Origin: Bacteroidaceae bacterium
GTDB taxonomy: Bacteria > Bacteroidota > Bacteroidia > Bacteroidales > Bacteroidaceae
Assembly: GCA_017935785.1 (NCBI GenBank)
Contig: JAGBGU010000075.1
Span: 20,877 to 84,876, forward strand
Reading direction: 5' to 3'
Length of the DNA stretch: 64,000 nucleotides
Below the pieces are notes generated by a model. The model had not been told where the DNA came from, did no database searches, and saw only the letters and a program-made list of their open reading frames with translations. The stretch's first letter is position 1, and each line of letters starts with the position of its first letter. This document shows positions 16,549 through 25,838 of the stretch, piece after piece. Position numbers and translations under genes: made by a program.

Positions 16549-17821
16549 AGGAAAATACAATGTTTAATAGTGAAAAAATGGCTAAAATAAACGGATAATA
16601 TAAATAAGGTATTATCTCAATTGGGTTTATAGCAGCCAAACCGGATGCTATCAGCAATTGCGCCCCGTATGGAATAAGGCTTTGGGCAATACAACTGAAG
16701 GTATCCAGCAGACTTGCGCTTTTACGTCGGTCCACGTTGTATTTGTCTGCAACTTCTTTGGCTAAAGGACCGATTGTCAGTATGGTAATGGTGTTGTTTG
16801 CCGTGCAGAAATTTGTGAGGACCGTAAGTGCGGCAATACACATTTCCGCCCCTTTTTTGCTTCGTATACATTTGGTGAGGCTTTGGATAATGAAATGTAT
16901 TCCACCCTGGTTTCTGATTACTTCAACAAGTCCCGCTGCAAGGATGGTGGCTATGATAAGTTCGCTCATGCCCAGAACTCCGCTGTTCATGGTGTCAAGC
17001 CATGTAAAGAAATCAAATTGTCCCAATGCTATCCCCATAGCACCTGCAATCAGAATGCCTACAGCCAAAACGGTAAGGACATTGATGCCGAATATTCCGG
17101 CCACCAGTACAAAGATATAAGGAATAACCAACAGAATGTGATTTATTGACACTGTTGAATCAACAGTTCCCGGATGACCTAAAAAAAGGTAAAGGATCAG
17201 GGTGGCAATTGCTGCCGGACCGGCTATCCAGATGTTCATCCTGAACTTGTCCTTGAGTTCGCAGTCCTGTGTCTTCGTTGCCGCAATTGTCGTGTCAGAA
17301 ATAAAGCTGAGATTGTCACCGAAATACGCACCGCCTACTACTGTGGCCACCAGTAATGGAATACTGTGTCCGGTGTGTTCGGCCATATTTGTGGCAATGG
17401 GTGTCAGTGCGGCAATGGTACCTACGCTTGTTCCAACAGACAGGGAAATAAAACAAGCGGCCGCAAAAAGACCTCCTAAAATCAGTTTTGACGGTAGTAT
17501 GCTAAGCGTCAGCTCTATTGTGGCGTCTATTGCACCCATTTCTTTTGCTGTAGATGCAAATGCACCAGCCAAAATAAATATCCAAATCATTAGAAGAATG
17601 TTAGGCTGTGCCGCACCTCGTGTCAAGAGCTCAAACCGTTTTCCCCACCGCATATTGGGGATGATGCACATTGCATACAGGCAGGCGACCATAAATGAAA
17701 TGGTTATGGGTACGGCATAGAAGTCTTGTCTGCACAGGCTCAAGACAAGGTAGAAGGCCACAAAAACAATTAGTGGACTTAATGCAAGCATTCCTTTTTG
17801 TAATGATATCTTTTCTTCCAT
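16499..17821 (-). CDS. Na+/H+ antiporter, NhaC family
   Basis: This 440-residue inner-membrane transporter has about a dozen hydrophobic segments. NhaC-type features include GGAYFGDNLSFISDTTIAAT in the first half (about 185-205) and the later NNTITILTIGPLAKEVADKY segment. NhaC members exchange Na+ for H+, or malate/lactate in subgroups. I chose the ATG at 17821 (MEEKISLQKG); the frame extends 20 codons upstream through a basic, non-membrane stretch that fits poorly. The 3' end overlaps the lipoprotein start by 50 bases. It is the first gene of a four-gene minus-strand group, divergent from map. Confidence 0.82.
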   Translation of the reverse strand: MEEKISLQKGMLALSPLIVFVAFYLVLSLCRQDFYAVPITISFMVACLYAMCIIPNMRWGKRFELLTRGAAQPNILLMIWIFILAGAFASTAKEMGAIDATIELTLSILPSKLILGGLFAAACFISLSVGTSVGTIAALTPIATNMAEHTGHSIPLLVATVVGGAYFGDNLSFISDTTIAATKTQDCELKDKFRMNIWIAGPAAIATLILYLFLGHPGTVDSTVSINHILLVIPYIFVLVAGIFGINVLTVLAVGILIAGAMGIALGQFDFFTWLDTMNSGVLGMSELIIATILAAGLVEVIRNQGGIHFIIQSLTKCIRSKKGAEMCIAALTVLTNFCTANNTITILTIGPLAKEVADKYNVDRRKSASLLDTFSCIAQSLIPYGAQLLIASGLAAINPIEIIPYLYYPFILAIFSLLNIVFSYENKIFSNRAFRCNRL

Positions 17822-17938
17822 GATGCTAAGGTACACTTTTTTTTGTATTGCTCTTCTTTGTTTTCGAAAATTTAACTCCAAATCAAGGAAAACAAAACAA
17901 AATTTAACGGAATTAGGCGATTATTAGTGAATAATCTA

Positions 17939-17946
17939 TAATTTTG
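17939..17946 (+). promoter_or_regulatory. -7 element upstream of map
   Basis: TAATTTTG matches TAnnTTTG 23 bases before the map start; no strong -33 box is seen. Confidence 0.45.
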
Positions 17947-17968
17947 CATATAAAATATAATAAGATAC

Positions 17969-18835
17969 ATGGCAAAGAAAGTCAAACAGAGGTGGATTGT
18001 GCCCGATGGGATTGTCCCAACAGAAATGGATAAGAGAATTATGGAATTTGAGGCACGCGGTAAGATTGTGCCCACCCGCAACCTGATCAAAACTCCTGAG
18101 CAGATAGAAGGGATAAGAAAAGCAGGTGTGTTGAACACTGCGGTCTTAGACAAAGTTGCCGAAAAGATAAAGGCGGGCATGAGTACGCTTGACATTGACA
18201 AAATTGTATATGATTATACCACTTCCCATGGGGGCATCCCCGCGCCTTTGAATTATGAGGGCTTTCCGTGCAGTTGCTGTACAAGCGTGAACGATGTAGT
18301 TTGCCATGGTGTGCCTGCTGACTGGGAAATATTGGAAGAAGGGGATATCATCAATGTGGACTGTACCACTATCGTTGACGGTTATTATGCTGATGCCAGC
18401 AGAATGTTTGTGATAGGCAAAACGGAACCATCATGGCAAAGACTTGTCGATGTGGCCTGGGAATGCCTTAAGATTGGAGAACAAGTATGCGGCACACCAT
18501 ATGTATTTGTTGGTGATATGGGAAATGCCATTGCCAAACATGCTCACAAGAACCATTGCACTATCGTTCGGGATTTGTGCGGTCACGGAATAGGTCTGGA
18601 ATTCCATGAAAAACCCGATGTTGAACACTATGGCCACAAAGGAACCGGGATGCTTCTTGTACCAGGCATGACTTTTACCATAGAACCTATGGTGAATATG
18701 GGGCATTGGGACGTATGTATGGATGATGAAGACGAGACAGGATGGGTGGTGCTTACAGATGACGGTCTGCCCAGCGCACAATGGGAACATACTTATTTGA
18801 TGACGGAAAACGGTGTGGAGATTATCTCCCACTAA
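17969..18835 (+). CDS. map: Type I methionine aminopeptidase
   Basis: This 288-residue cytoplasmic enzyme removes the N-terminal Met from nascent proteins. All five metal ligands are present: Asp131 (NVDCT), Asp142 (YADASRMF), His206 (GHGIG), Glu239 (TIEPM) and Glu273 (WEHT), plus His113 in the substrate pocket (VVCHGVP). A 40-residue N-terminal extension rich in basic and acidic residues precedes the catalytic domain, as in other Bacteroidales. tsaD follows after 17 bases, suggesting a two-gene unit. Confidence 0.97.
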   Translation: MAKKVKQRWIVPDGIVPTEMDKRIMEFEARGKIVPTRNLIKTPEQIEGIRKAGVLNTAVLDKVAEKIKAGMSTLDIDKIVYDYTTSHGGIPAPLNYEGFPCSCCTSVNDVVCHGVPADWEILEEGDIINVDCTTIVDGYYADASRMFVIGKTEPSWQRLVDVAWECLKIGEQVCGTPYVFVGDMGNAIAKHAHKNHCTIVRDLCGHGIGLEFHEKPDVEHYGHKGTGMLLVPGMTFTIEPMVNMGHWDVCMDDEDETGWVVLTDDGLPSAQWEHTYLMTENGVEIISH

Positions 18836-18852
18836 AGACATAAGGAAGAAAT

Positions 18853-19881
18853 ATGAGTGACAAGCATATATATATATTAGGTATAGAGAGCAGTTGTGAT
18901 GATACATCAGCTGCAGTTATCAAAGATGGAATATTGTTGAGCAATATAACGTCCAGTCAGGCTGTCCATGAAGCTTATGGTGGTGTGGTTCCTGAACTGG
19001 CAAGCCGTGCGCATCAGCAAAACATAGTTCCGGTGATTGACCGGGCATTAAAGTTGGCCGGAATAGGTGCAGAACAATTGTCGGCCATTGCCTTTACCAG
19101 AGGTCCCGGACTGATGGGCTCATTGTTAGTCGGTGTGTCATTTGCCAAAGGTTTGGCAGCGTCGTTGGGCATTCCTCTGATAGACGTTAACCATTTGCAC
19201 GGACATGTTCTTGCGCACTTTATCAGAACTGAAGACGACAATGAGCCGTGTCCCGAATATCCTTTTTTATGTCTTTTGGTAAGCGGTGGGAACAGCCAGA
19301 TAGTGCTTGTGAAATCGTATAAAGACATGGAGATTATCGGGCAGACAATTGATGATGCGGCCGGTGAAGCTATTGACAAATGCAGCAAGATAATGGGACT
19401 TGGTTATCCGGGAGGTCCTATAATCGACCGTTTGGCCAGAAAAGGCAATCCTGACGCCTTTCAATTTGCCAAACCCCAAATCAAAGGATATGATTACAGC
19501 TTCAGCGGATTGAAAACTTCATTCTTGTATTCTTTGCGTGATTGGCTAAAAGAAGACGAGGATTTTATTAATCACCATATGGAAGATTTGGCGGCAAGTC
19601 TGGAAAAAACAATTGTCGATATTTTGATGAAGAAACTTTACAAGGCATCAAAAGATCTGAAAATAAAACAAATTGCCGTGGCCGGAGGTGTTTCTGCCAA
19701 TACCGGACTTAGGGAGGCATTCCAGGAATATGCCAAGCGATATGGTTGGAAAATATTCATTCCTAAATTCAGTTATACTACTGACAATGCCGCTATGGTT
19801 GCGATAAACGGTTATTTTAAATATCTGGATAATGATTTTTGTCCAATATCAGCACCGGCATACAGCAGAGTGGAAGTATAA
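18853..19881 (+). CDS. tsaD: tRNA N6-adenosine threonylcarbamoyltransferase
   Basis: This 342-residue ASKHA-fold protein forms the t6A modification at position 37 of ANN-decoding tRNAs together with TsaB/TsaE/TsaC. Motifs are the phosphate-binding start LGIESSCDDTSAAV, the metal site HLHGH (His114, His118), SGGNSQIVLV, and GGVSANTGLRE near the C-terminus with the family ending in SYTTDNAAMVA. The length matches the family. It is probably co-transcribed with map. Confidence 0.97.
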   Translation: MSDKHIYILGIESSCDDTSAAVIKDGILLSNITSSQAVHEAYGGVVPELASRAHQQNIVPVIDRALKLAGIGAEQLSAIAFTRGPGLMGSLLVGVSFAKGLAASLGIPLIDVNHLHGHVLAHFIRTEDDNEPCPEYPFLCLLVSGGNSQIVLVKSYKDMEIIGQTIDDAAGEAIDKCSKIMGLGYPGGPIIDRLARKGNPDAFQFAKPQIKGYDYSFSGLKTSFLYSLRDWLKEDEDFINHHMEDLAASLEKTIVDILMKKLYKASKDLKIKQIAVAGGVSANTGLREAFQEYAKRYGWKIFIPKFSYTTDNAAMVAINGYFKYLDNDFCPISAPAYSRVEV

Positions 19882-19981
19882 TGATGGATTATATAACCGC
19901 CCTATAATGCGTTTTTTAGATATTTTACTTTCTATTTTTCAAAAAAATACAAATAAATTTTTCTATTCAGAGAAAAAGCAC

Positions 19982-19989
19982 TACCTTTG
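19982..19989 (+). promoter_or_regulatory. -7 element of the rpmB-rpmG-DUF4295 operon
   Basis: TACCTTTG, an exact TAnnTTTG, lies 55 bases before the rpmB start codon at 20044 in an AT-rich interval after tsaD. Confidence 0.6.
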
Positions 19990-20043
19990 TGCGCTGTTTG
20001 GAAGAAGTTATTTGGAATAGACAAAAAAGAAAGGAAGATAGAA

Positions 20044-20304
20044 ATGTCTAAGATTTGTCAAATTACCGGAAAGAAAGCCATGATTGGCAACAATGTTTCA
20101 CACTCAAAGCGCCGCACTAAGCGTCATTTTAATGTGAATCTGTTTAGCAAGAAATTCTACTATGTAGAAGAAGACTGCTGGATAAAATTGAGCATTAGTG
20201 CACGTGGTTTGCGTTGTATCAATAAGCTTGGCTTGGATGCAGCACTGAAGAATGCTGTAGCTAATGGTTATTGTGATTGGAACAGCATAAAAGTAATCGG
20301 TTAA
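20044..20304 (+). CDS. rpmB: 50S ribosomal protein L28
   Basis: This 86-residue protein starts [27 protein letters not shown], the standard L28 N-terminus. The ATG at 20044 is chosen over an in-frame upstream start at 19987 because that one lies within the promoter and adds non-homologous residues. It is the first gene of the conserved Bacteroidetes trio L28-L33-DUF4295, 21 bases before rpmG. It lacks paired CxxC zinc motifs (zinc-independent form). Confidence 0.97.
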   Translation: MSKICQITGKKAMIGNNVSHSKRRTKRHFNVNLFSKKFYYVEEDCWIKLSISARGLRCINKLGLDAALKNAVANGYCDWNSIKVIG

Positions 20305-20325
20305 TTATTTTAGAAGCTACACATT

Positions 20326-20514
20326 ATGGCAAAGAAAGCTAAAGGTAACAGAGTGCAAGTGATATTGGAGTGCACCGAGATTAAGCAGAGTGGTCTGCCC
20401 GGAACATCTCGTTATATTACCACAAAGAATAGAAAGAACACCCCCGAACGTCTTGAGCTCAAAAAGTACAACCCCATCTTGAAGCGAATGACTGTTCACA
20501 AAGAAATCAAGTAA
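20326..20514 (+). CDS. rpmG: 50S ribosomal protein L33
   Basis: This 62-residue protein begins [18 protein letters not shown] and ends [11 protein letters not shown], typical of L33. It has one cysteine only, so it is the zinc-independent variant lacking CxxC pairs. It is the second gene of the rpmB operon, and DUF4295 follows 13 bases later. Confidence 0.97.
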   Translation: MAKKAKGNRVQVILECTEIKQSGLPGTSRYITTKNRKNTPERLELKKYNPILKRMTVHKEIK

Positions 20515-20527
20515 TAAATTATAGACT

Positions 20528-20686
20528 ATGGCAAAGAAAGCTGTGGCCACCTTGCGTACTGGTAAGACTGATGGCCGTTCATACACCAAAGTAATAAAGA
20601 TGGTTAAGAATCCTCAGACTGGATCTTACAGTTTTGAAGAGGAAATGGTTCGTAACGAAGAGGTAAAGGATTTCTTCAAGAACTAA
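20528..20686 (+). CDS. DUF4295 small basic protein (52 aa)
   Basis: This 52-residue protein, short enough to be missed easily, begins MAKKAVATLRTGKTDG and ends EEVKDFFKN. It belongs to DUF4295, found almost only in Bacteroidetes and nearly always directly after L28 and L33. Its size, basic N-terminus and invariant position suggest a ribosome-associated protein, but the function is not established. A terminator at 20711 closes the operon. Confidence 0.9.
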   Translation: MAKKAVATLRTGKTDGRSYTKVIKMVKNPQTGSYSFEEEMVRNEEVKDFFKN

Positions 20687-20710
20687 AAAAGAAGAATATT
20701 TTATACTATA

Positions 20711-20745
20711 AGCGAGGTAGACTTTTGGTCAACCTCGCTTTTTTT
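20711..20745 (+). terminator. Terminator of the rpmB operon
   Basis: AGCGAGGTAGAC pairs with GTCAACCTCGCT (12 bp, one mismatch), followed by a run of seven Ts (20739-20745), starting 25 bases after the DUF4295 stop. Confidence 0.92.
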
Positions 20746-20778
20746 GATGGTTTATGTCCTTTTATCGTATTTTTTATA

Positions 20779-20786
20779 TACCTTTG
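20779..20786 (+). promoter_or_regulatory. -7 element of ftsY-rimO
   Basis: TACCTTTG lies 24 bases before the ftsY ATG and just after the preceding terminator. Confidence 0.6.
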
Positions 20787-20809
20787 CAAATAAATAAAAC
20801 AAGTACTTT

Positions 20810-21766
20810 ATGGGATTCTTTAATTTCTTCTCAAAAGAGAAAAAGGAAACGTTAAACCAAGGTTTGGAGAAAACCAAAACAAGTTTTTTTGACAAGTTGT
20901 CCAAAGCAATTGCGGGCAAATCTAAAGTTGATGACGATGTTTTAGATAACCTTGAAGAAGTGTTGGTTACAAGTGATGTGGGTGTAGACACAACACTAAA
21001 TATAATCAAGCGTGTTCAAGATCGTGTTGCACGTGATAAATATGTTACAACGTCTGAACTGAATAATATATTGCGCGATGAAATAGCAAGCCTCCTTAAT
21101 GACAATAATTCAAGCGATACAGAAGGATTTACCATTCCGGAAACCGCTCGTCCATATGTGATTATGGTTGTAGGGGTGAATGGTGTAGGAAAGACAACCA
21201 CTATCGGAAAATTGGCATATCAGTTCAAACAGGCCGGATTGAAGGTTTATTTAGGTGCTGCGGATACTTTCCGTGCCGCAGCTGTAGAACAGTTGGTTAT
21301 TTGGAGTGAGAGGGTAGGAGTGCCTATCGTGAAACAGCAAATGGGTAGTGACCCTGCCAGTGTGGCTTATGATACCTTATCCAGCGCTATCGCCAACAAC
21401 GCAGATGTTGTTTTGATAGATACAGCAGGCCGCTTGCATAATAAAAAAGGCTTGATGGATGAACTATCAAAAATTAGACGAGTAATGCAAAAGTTGCTGC
21501 CTGACGCTCCACATGATGTAATGCTTGTGCTTGATGGCAGTACAGGACAAAATGCTTATGAGCAAGCCAAACAATTCTCCGCAGCCACTGAAGTGACCAG
21601 TTTGGCAATAACTAAATTAGACGGTTCTGCCAAGGGTGGTGTCGTTATTGGCATAAGTGACCAATTCAAGATTCCTGTACGTTATATCGGACTTGGCGAG
21701 AAGATGGAAGACCTGCAACCATTTAACCGCAGAGAGTTTGTAAATACGCTTTTTGATAAAAACTGA
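20810..21766 (+). CDS. ftsY: Signal recognition particle receptor FtsY
   Basis: This 318-residue SRP GTPase receives SRP-bound ribosomes at the membrane. The N domain is followed by the G domain, with G1 GVNGVGKTTT (122-131), DTFRAAA, DTAGR (204-208) and TKLDG (268-272). The acidic A domain of E. coli FtsY is replaced by about 20 residues (MGFFNFFSKEKKE), an amphipathic membrane-targeting start, as usual in this phylum. rimO follows after three bases. Confidence 0.97.
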   Translation: MGFFNFFSKEKKETLNQGLEKTKTSFFDKLSKAIAGKSKVDDDVLDNLEEVLVTSDVGVDTTLNIIKRVQDRVARDKYVTTSELNNILRDEIASLLNDNNSSDTEGFTIPETARPYVIMVVGVNGVGKTTTIGKLAYQFKQAGLKVYLGAADTFRAAAVEQLVIWSERVGVPIVKQQMGSDPASVAYDTLSSAIANNADVVLIDTAGRLHNKKGLMDELSKIRRVMQKLLPDAPHDVMLVLDGSTGQNAYEQAKQFSAATEVTSLAITKLDGSAKGGVVIGISDQFKIPVRYIGLGEKMEDLQPFNRREFVNTLFDKN

Positions 21767-21769
21767 TAA

Positions 21770-23074
21770 ATGGTAGCAAATAAAATAGATATCATAACAT
21801 TAGGCTGCAGCAAAAACCTCGTTGACAGTGAACGTTTAATAAAGCAGTTGGAACTGAATGGATTTGAAGTAGCCCATGATGCTGAAACTTTAACCGGTGA
21901 AATCGCAGTAGTCAATACTTGCGGCTTTATTGGTGACGCTAAAGAAGAAAGCATTAATATGATTCTTGAATTGTGTGAACGTAAAAAAAGCGGTCAACTT
22001 GGTAAATTGTTTGTAATGGGATGTCTCTCTGAGAGATACCTTAATGAATTATCAAATGAGATACCGGAAGTTGACGGTTATTTCGGTAAATTCAATTGGA
22101 ATGAATTGCTTGACGTTTTAGGTAAAACGTATCATACAAACAAAAGCAGAAGCAGACGTATTACAACACCCTCTCATTATGCCTATTTGAAGATTTCTGA
22201 AGGTTGCGATAGGCGTTGTGCTTATTGTGCCATACCCATAATTACAGGAAAACATGTCAGCCGACCTATAGAAGATATATTGGATGAAGTCAGGGAACTG
22301 GTGGCATGTGGCGTAAAAGAGTTTCAGATGATTGCTCAGGAACTTACGTATTATGGACTTGACCTTTATAAAGAACGCAGAATTGCTCAGCTTGTATCTG
22401 ATATTGCTGATATTCCAGGTGTAAAATGGTTGCGTTTGCATTATGCATATCCAACCCAGTTCCCAATGGAACTACTTGATGTTATGCGAGAAAAGCAGAA
22501 TGTGTGCAAGTATCTTGATATAGCATTGCAGCATATATCCGATAGTGTGCTTTCTTCTATGCACCGTAATGTAACTGCCAAGGAAACATACGACTTAATA
22601 ACTACCATAAGGGAAAAAGTGCCAGGTATTCATTTGAGAACAACGCTTATGGTTGGTCATCCTGGTGAAACAGATGATGATTTTGAACAACTTATAGAAT
22701 TTGTCAAATGGGCGAAATTTGAAAGAATGGGAGCCTTTGCCTACAGTGAGGAAGAAGGGACTTACAGCGGCGACAATTATGAAGATGATGTTCCGGATGA
22801 TGTGAAACAAAACAGGTTGAGTAAACTGATGCGTATCCAACAGCGTATTTCAAGCGAAATACAAGAAAGAAAAAAAGGGTGCGTGTTGTCAGTCATTATA
22901 GATAGGATTGAAGGTGAGTACTATGTTGGAAGAACAGAGTTTGATTCGCCCGATGTAGACCCCGAAGTACTTATCTCGTGTCACGATAATCAGAATGTTG
23001 TTATTGGAGAATTTTATAATGCGCAAATTGACAGCTCTGATGATTTTGACCTATATGCACACATTGTAGAATAA
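21770..23074 (+). CDS. rimO: Ribosomal protein S12 methylthiotransferase RimO
   Basis: This 434-residue radical SAM enzyme adds a methylthio group to Asp89 (E. coli numbering) of ribosomal protein S12. The N-terminal UPF0004 domain has three cluster cysteines, Cys13 (LGCSKNLVDSE), Cys51 and Cys85. The radical SAM motif CDRRCAYC (146, 150, 153) follows, and a C-terminal TRAM domain. LGCSKNLVDSE distinguishes RimO from MiaB. It is translated almost contiguously with ftsY; the HU gene follows after 20 bases. Confidence 0.97.
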   Translation: MVANKIDIITLGCSKNLVDSERLIKQLELNGFEVAHDAETLTGEIAVVNTCGFIGDAKEESINMILELCERKKSGQLGKLFVMGCLSERYLNELSNEIPEVDGYFGKFNWNELLDVLGKTYHTNKSRSRRITTPSHYAYLKISEGCDRRCAYCAIPIITGKHVSRPIEDILDEVRELVACGVKEFQMIAQELTYYGLDLYKERRIAQLVSDIADIPGVKWLRLHYAYPTQFPMELLDVMREKQNVCKYLDIALQHISDSVLSSMHRNVTAKETYDLITTIREKVPGIHLRTTLMVGHPGETDDDFEQLIEFVKWAKFERMGAFAYSEEEGTYSGDNYEDDVPDDVKQNRLSKLMRIQQRISSEIQERKKGCVLSVIIDRIEGEYYVGRTEFDSPDVDPEVLISCHDNQNVVIGEFYNAQIDSSDDFDLYAHIVE

Positions 23075-23094
23075 TAATTCAAAATGAAGACAGA

Positions 23095-23373
23095 ATGAAT
23101 AATAAGGAGTTTTTAACTGAATTAGGTCGACGATTGAATTATAATTCAAAGGAAACTAAAGCATTGACAGATGCATTAGTTCAGGAAATATGTACCCAAT
23201 TGGAAGAAGAGAATATCATTGCCATTTCAGGTTTTGGGACTTTTGAAGTTAAAAAGAAGTTGGAAAGGGTTGTTGTAAATCCAGCCACTAAGCAACGTAT
23301 GCTTGTCCCACCAAAAATGTCTGTTTCTTTTAAGGTTGCACCCGTGCTAAAAGATAAAGCAAACGAGAAATAA
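23095..23373 (+). CDS. HU-family DNA-binding protein
   Basis: This 92-residue histone-like protein has an N-terminal helical dimerisation region, then ISGFGTFEVKKK and the beta-arm region VVNPATKQRMLVPPKMSVSFK, close to the classic NP...R tip. It bends and compacts DNA as a dimer. It sits 20 bases after rimO and 34 bases before a second HU-like gene carrying a membrane anchor, and the two may heterodimerise (inference). It diverges from the typical HU (GFGxFxxxxRxAR), suggesting a specialised form. Confidence 0.92.
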   Translation: MNNKEFLTELGRRLNYNSKETKALTDALVQEICTQLEEENIIAISGFGTFEVKKKLERVVVNPATKQRMLVPPKMSVSFKVAPVLKDKANEK

Positions 23374-23407
23374 TTTTATTTAAGCATAATAGGAAAACTA
23401 TCTCTAT

Positions 23408-24712
23408 ATGGATGTTAAATTCAACATACAAGATCTGGCAGAATTATTTGCACGTAAAAACAATATTTCGCGTAAAGAGGCAGACCTGTTTGTCCGGACC
23501 TTTTTTGATACAATTTCCACATATCTATTGCGTGAAAAAATTGTAAAAATAAAAGGTTTTGGTACTTTTAAATTGGTTGAAGTATCTGATAGAGAAAGCG
23601 TAGATGTAAATACTGGTCGCCGTATTTTAATAGAAGGCCATTCAAAGGTTTCTTTTACTCCAGATAATTCGTTACGTGACCAAGTTAACAAACCATTCTG
23701 TGACTTTGAAACAGTTGTTCTGAATGAAGGGACTGAAATATCAGATATGGAGAGAATTGACGATCCTGTCATTGAACCCCATATAAGTTCTGATTCTGAT
23801 GCCGGTATTGATGATGATTCTGATGTTGAAAATCATAAACCGTTAGTAGTTGATACTTCATTGGTCTCTGAACCTATTTCTGTGGTAGAAGAAGGTATAG
23901 ATTCCGATGAAAATGAAAATAGTGAAACTAAAGCGCCTTTAGCGGACAATACAAATCCAGAAGAAATTGAAGTTGACTTGGAGGAAGTCTTGGAAGAAAT
24001 AGATGTGCAAAGTGTTGAAAGTCATAATGAAGCGGAAATTCCATCCCAGACATCAGATGAAAATGAGCCATTCATAGAAAATGCTGATACAGAGAGTCAG
24101 TTCAATCTAACGGCAGCCTGTTCAGAAGAAAGGAAAGAAACTAATGAAGTTGTATCAACTTCTAATTCAGAATGTGCAATTTCTGAAGACATAACAAACC
24201 GACCTAAGTATGTCAGTGTGGCAAAATATGTTTTTATACTTCTACTGATCATAGCCAGTTATTTTATAGGTTATTACAGGATACTTTGTCCCTGTTCATT
24301 TACCCCTATAATTGACAGGATATCCAATGATGATACAGAGGCTAACATAGCAGTTGAAACTGACGATTCCCTAACCGTTTTGGTTGAAGATACCGCAACT
24401 AATATACCTGACTCAGCAGTAGTAGCCGGGAACACAAATGACAATGCGCAGACAGAAGCAGATTCTTTAACACGCGATAAATCCGCCGATATAGAACAAT
24501 ACCCTCAAATTCCCGGCGGTAAATACCTGATAGTGGGGACGCGTGGAGTACATGTCATGAAACGTGGTGACAATCTGTATAAAATTGCCCGATCAAATTA
24601 TGGACATAATGATTTTGTGAAGTATATTATTGTCTATAATCAGTTCAAAAATCCTGATGTTATCCCCCCTGGATATTCAATTAAACTGCCCGAGTTGGAA
24701 GAAGTAAAGTGA
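23408..24712 (+). CDS. Membrane-anchored HU-like protein with periplasmic LysM domain
   Basis: This 434-residue protein has an unusual architecture. Residues 1-95 are HU/IHF-like (IKGFGTFKLVEVSDRES, NTGRRILIEGHSKVSFTP). Residues 100-265 are a very acidic, Ser/Glu/Asp-rich low-complexity linker, then there is one membrane helix at 273-291 (FILLLIIASYFIGYY), a second acidic/Thr-rich linker, and a C-terminal LysM domain at about 382-428 (MKRGDNLYKIARSNYG to PPGYSIKLP). With no signal peptide and basic residues before the helix, the expected topology puts the HU domain in the cytoplasm and LysM in the periplasm. It would then link DNA to peptidoglycan. Such fusions occur in Bacteroidetes, but I know of no assigned function. 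It is co-oriented with the small HU gene. Confidence 0.88.
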   Translation: MDVKFNIQDLAELFARKNNISRKEADLFVRTFFDTISTYLLREKIVKIKGFGTFKLVEVSDRESVDVNTGRRILIEGHSKVSFTPDNSLRDQVNKPFCDFETVVLNEGTEISDMERIDDPVIEPHISSDSDAGIDDDSDVENHKPLVVDTSLVSEPISVVEEGIDSDENENSETKAPLADNTNPEEIEVDLEEVLEEIDVQSVESHNEAEIPSQTSDENEPFIENADTESQFNLTAACSEERKETNEVVSTSNSECAISEDITNRPKYVSVAKYVFILLLIIASYFIGYYRILCPCSFTPIIDRISNDDTEANIAVETDDSLTVLVEDTATNIPDSAVVAGNTNDNAQTEADSLTRDKSADIEQYPQIPGGKYLIVGTRGVHVMKRGDNLYKIARSNYGHNDFVKYIIVYNQFKNPDVIPPGYSIKLPELEEVK

Positions 24713-24761
24713 TTTTAACTTATTTAAACATTGTAATAACCATATTTAATCTTTTATGTTG

Positions 24762-24791
24762 TTGATTATTGCTTGAAAAGCACTATATTTG
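24762..24791 (+). promoter_or_regulatory. Promoter of the Bat operon
   Basis: TTG at 24762-24764 and TATATTTG at 24784-24791 are separated by 19 bases. The leader to the MoxR ATG at 24830 is about 30 bases. This is the only clear promoter I see before the roughly 16-kb run of co-directional genes that follows. Confidence 0.65.
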
Positions 24792-24829
24792 TGTGTTTTT
24801 GAATAATATTATTAACAATATAATAGATT

Positions 24830-25825
24830 ATGACACAATCGGTTGATATTCGTGAACTAAATGAGCTGATAGAACGTAAAAGTGCTTTTGTTACCAATTT
24901 GGTGACAGGAATGAACCAAGTAATTGTAGGTCAGAAGCATTTGATAGAATCATTGTTGATAGGTCTTCTGAGTGATGGCCATGTATTGCTGGAAGGTGTG
25001 CCCGGTCTTGCAAAAACAAAAGCTATCAAGACTTTGTCACAATTGGTTGATTCAAAATTTAACCGTATCCAGTTTACTCCTGACTTGTTGCCGGCTGACG
25101 TTATCGGTACAATGATCTATAGTCAAAAAGATGAAAAGTTTGTTGTAGAACAAGGACCGGTTTTTGCTAATTTCGTTTTGGCTGATGAAATAAACCGTGC
25201 ACCGGCTAAAGTGCAGAGTGCTTTATTGGAAGCTATGCAGGAGAGACAAGTGACAATTGGTAAGAATACCTTTAAGCTTCCTAAACCTTTCTTGGTACTT
25301 GCAACTCAAAACCCCATAGAGCAGGAAGGTACTTATCCATTGCCTGAAGCACAGGTAGACCGTTTCATGTTGAAGGTAATTATCGATTATCCCAAATTGG
25401 AAGAAGAAAAATTAATTATCCGCCAACAAATAAAAGGCGAGGAACAACCTGTTCGCCCGATTCTCTCAACAAATGAGATTATAGAAGCAAGAGATGTAGT
25501 ACGTCAGGTATATCTTGATGAGAAAATAGAACAATATATTGCAGATATCGTTTTCTCTACTCGCTATCCGGAAAAGTATGGACTCAAGGAAATTAAAGAC
25601 TACATAGAATTCGGAGGTTCACCTCGAGCAAGTATCAATTTAGCGTTAGCGGCTCGCGCTTATGCGTTTATCAAACGCAGAGGCTATGTGATTCCCGAAG
25701 ATGTCAGATCTGTAGCGCATGATGTTTTGCGTCACCGTATTGGTATTAGCTACGAGGCTGAAGCTAACAATGTGAATAGCGATGAAATCATCAGTAAGAT
25801 TTTGAATAAGGTTGAAGTTCCCTGA
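24830..25825 (+). CDS. MoxR-family AAA+ ATPase
   Basis: This 331-residue AAA+ protein is the usual first gene of Bat operons. Walker A GVPGLAKT is at 56-63, Walker B FVLADEIN at 115-122, the sensor/loop ATQNPIEQEGTYPLPEAQ lies near 160, and the GSPRAS motif in the C-terminal lid. MoxR ATPases are chaperone-like and act with VWA-domain partners through their MIDAS sites; four such partners follow. The DUF58 gene begins 14 bases after the stop. Confidence 0.96.
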   Translation: MTQSVDIRELNELIERKSAFVTNLVTGMNQVIVGQKHLIESLLIGLLSDGHVLLEGVPGLAKTKAIKTLSQLVDSKFNRIQFTPDLLPADVIGTMIYSQKDEKFVVEQGPVFANFVLADEINRAPAKVQSALLEAMQERQVTIGKNTFKLPKPFLVLATQNPIEQEGTYPLPEAQVDRFMLKVIIDYPKLEEEKLIIRQQIKGEEQPVRPILSTNEIIEARDVVRQVYLDEKIEQYIADIVFSTRYPEKYGLKEIKDYIEFGGSPRASINLALAARAYAFIKRRGYVIPEDVRSVAHDVLRHRIGISYEAEANNVNSDEIISKILNKVEVP

Positions 25826-25838
25826 TAAACATTACTAG

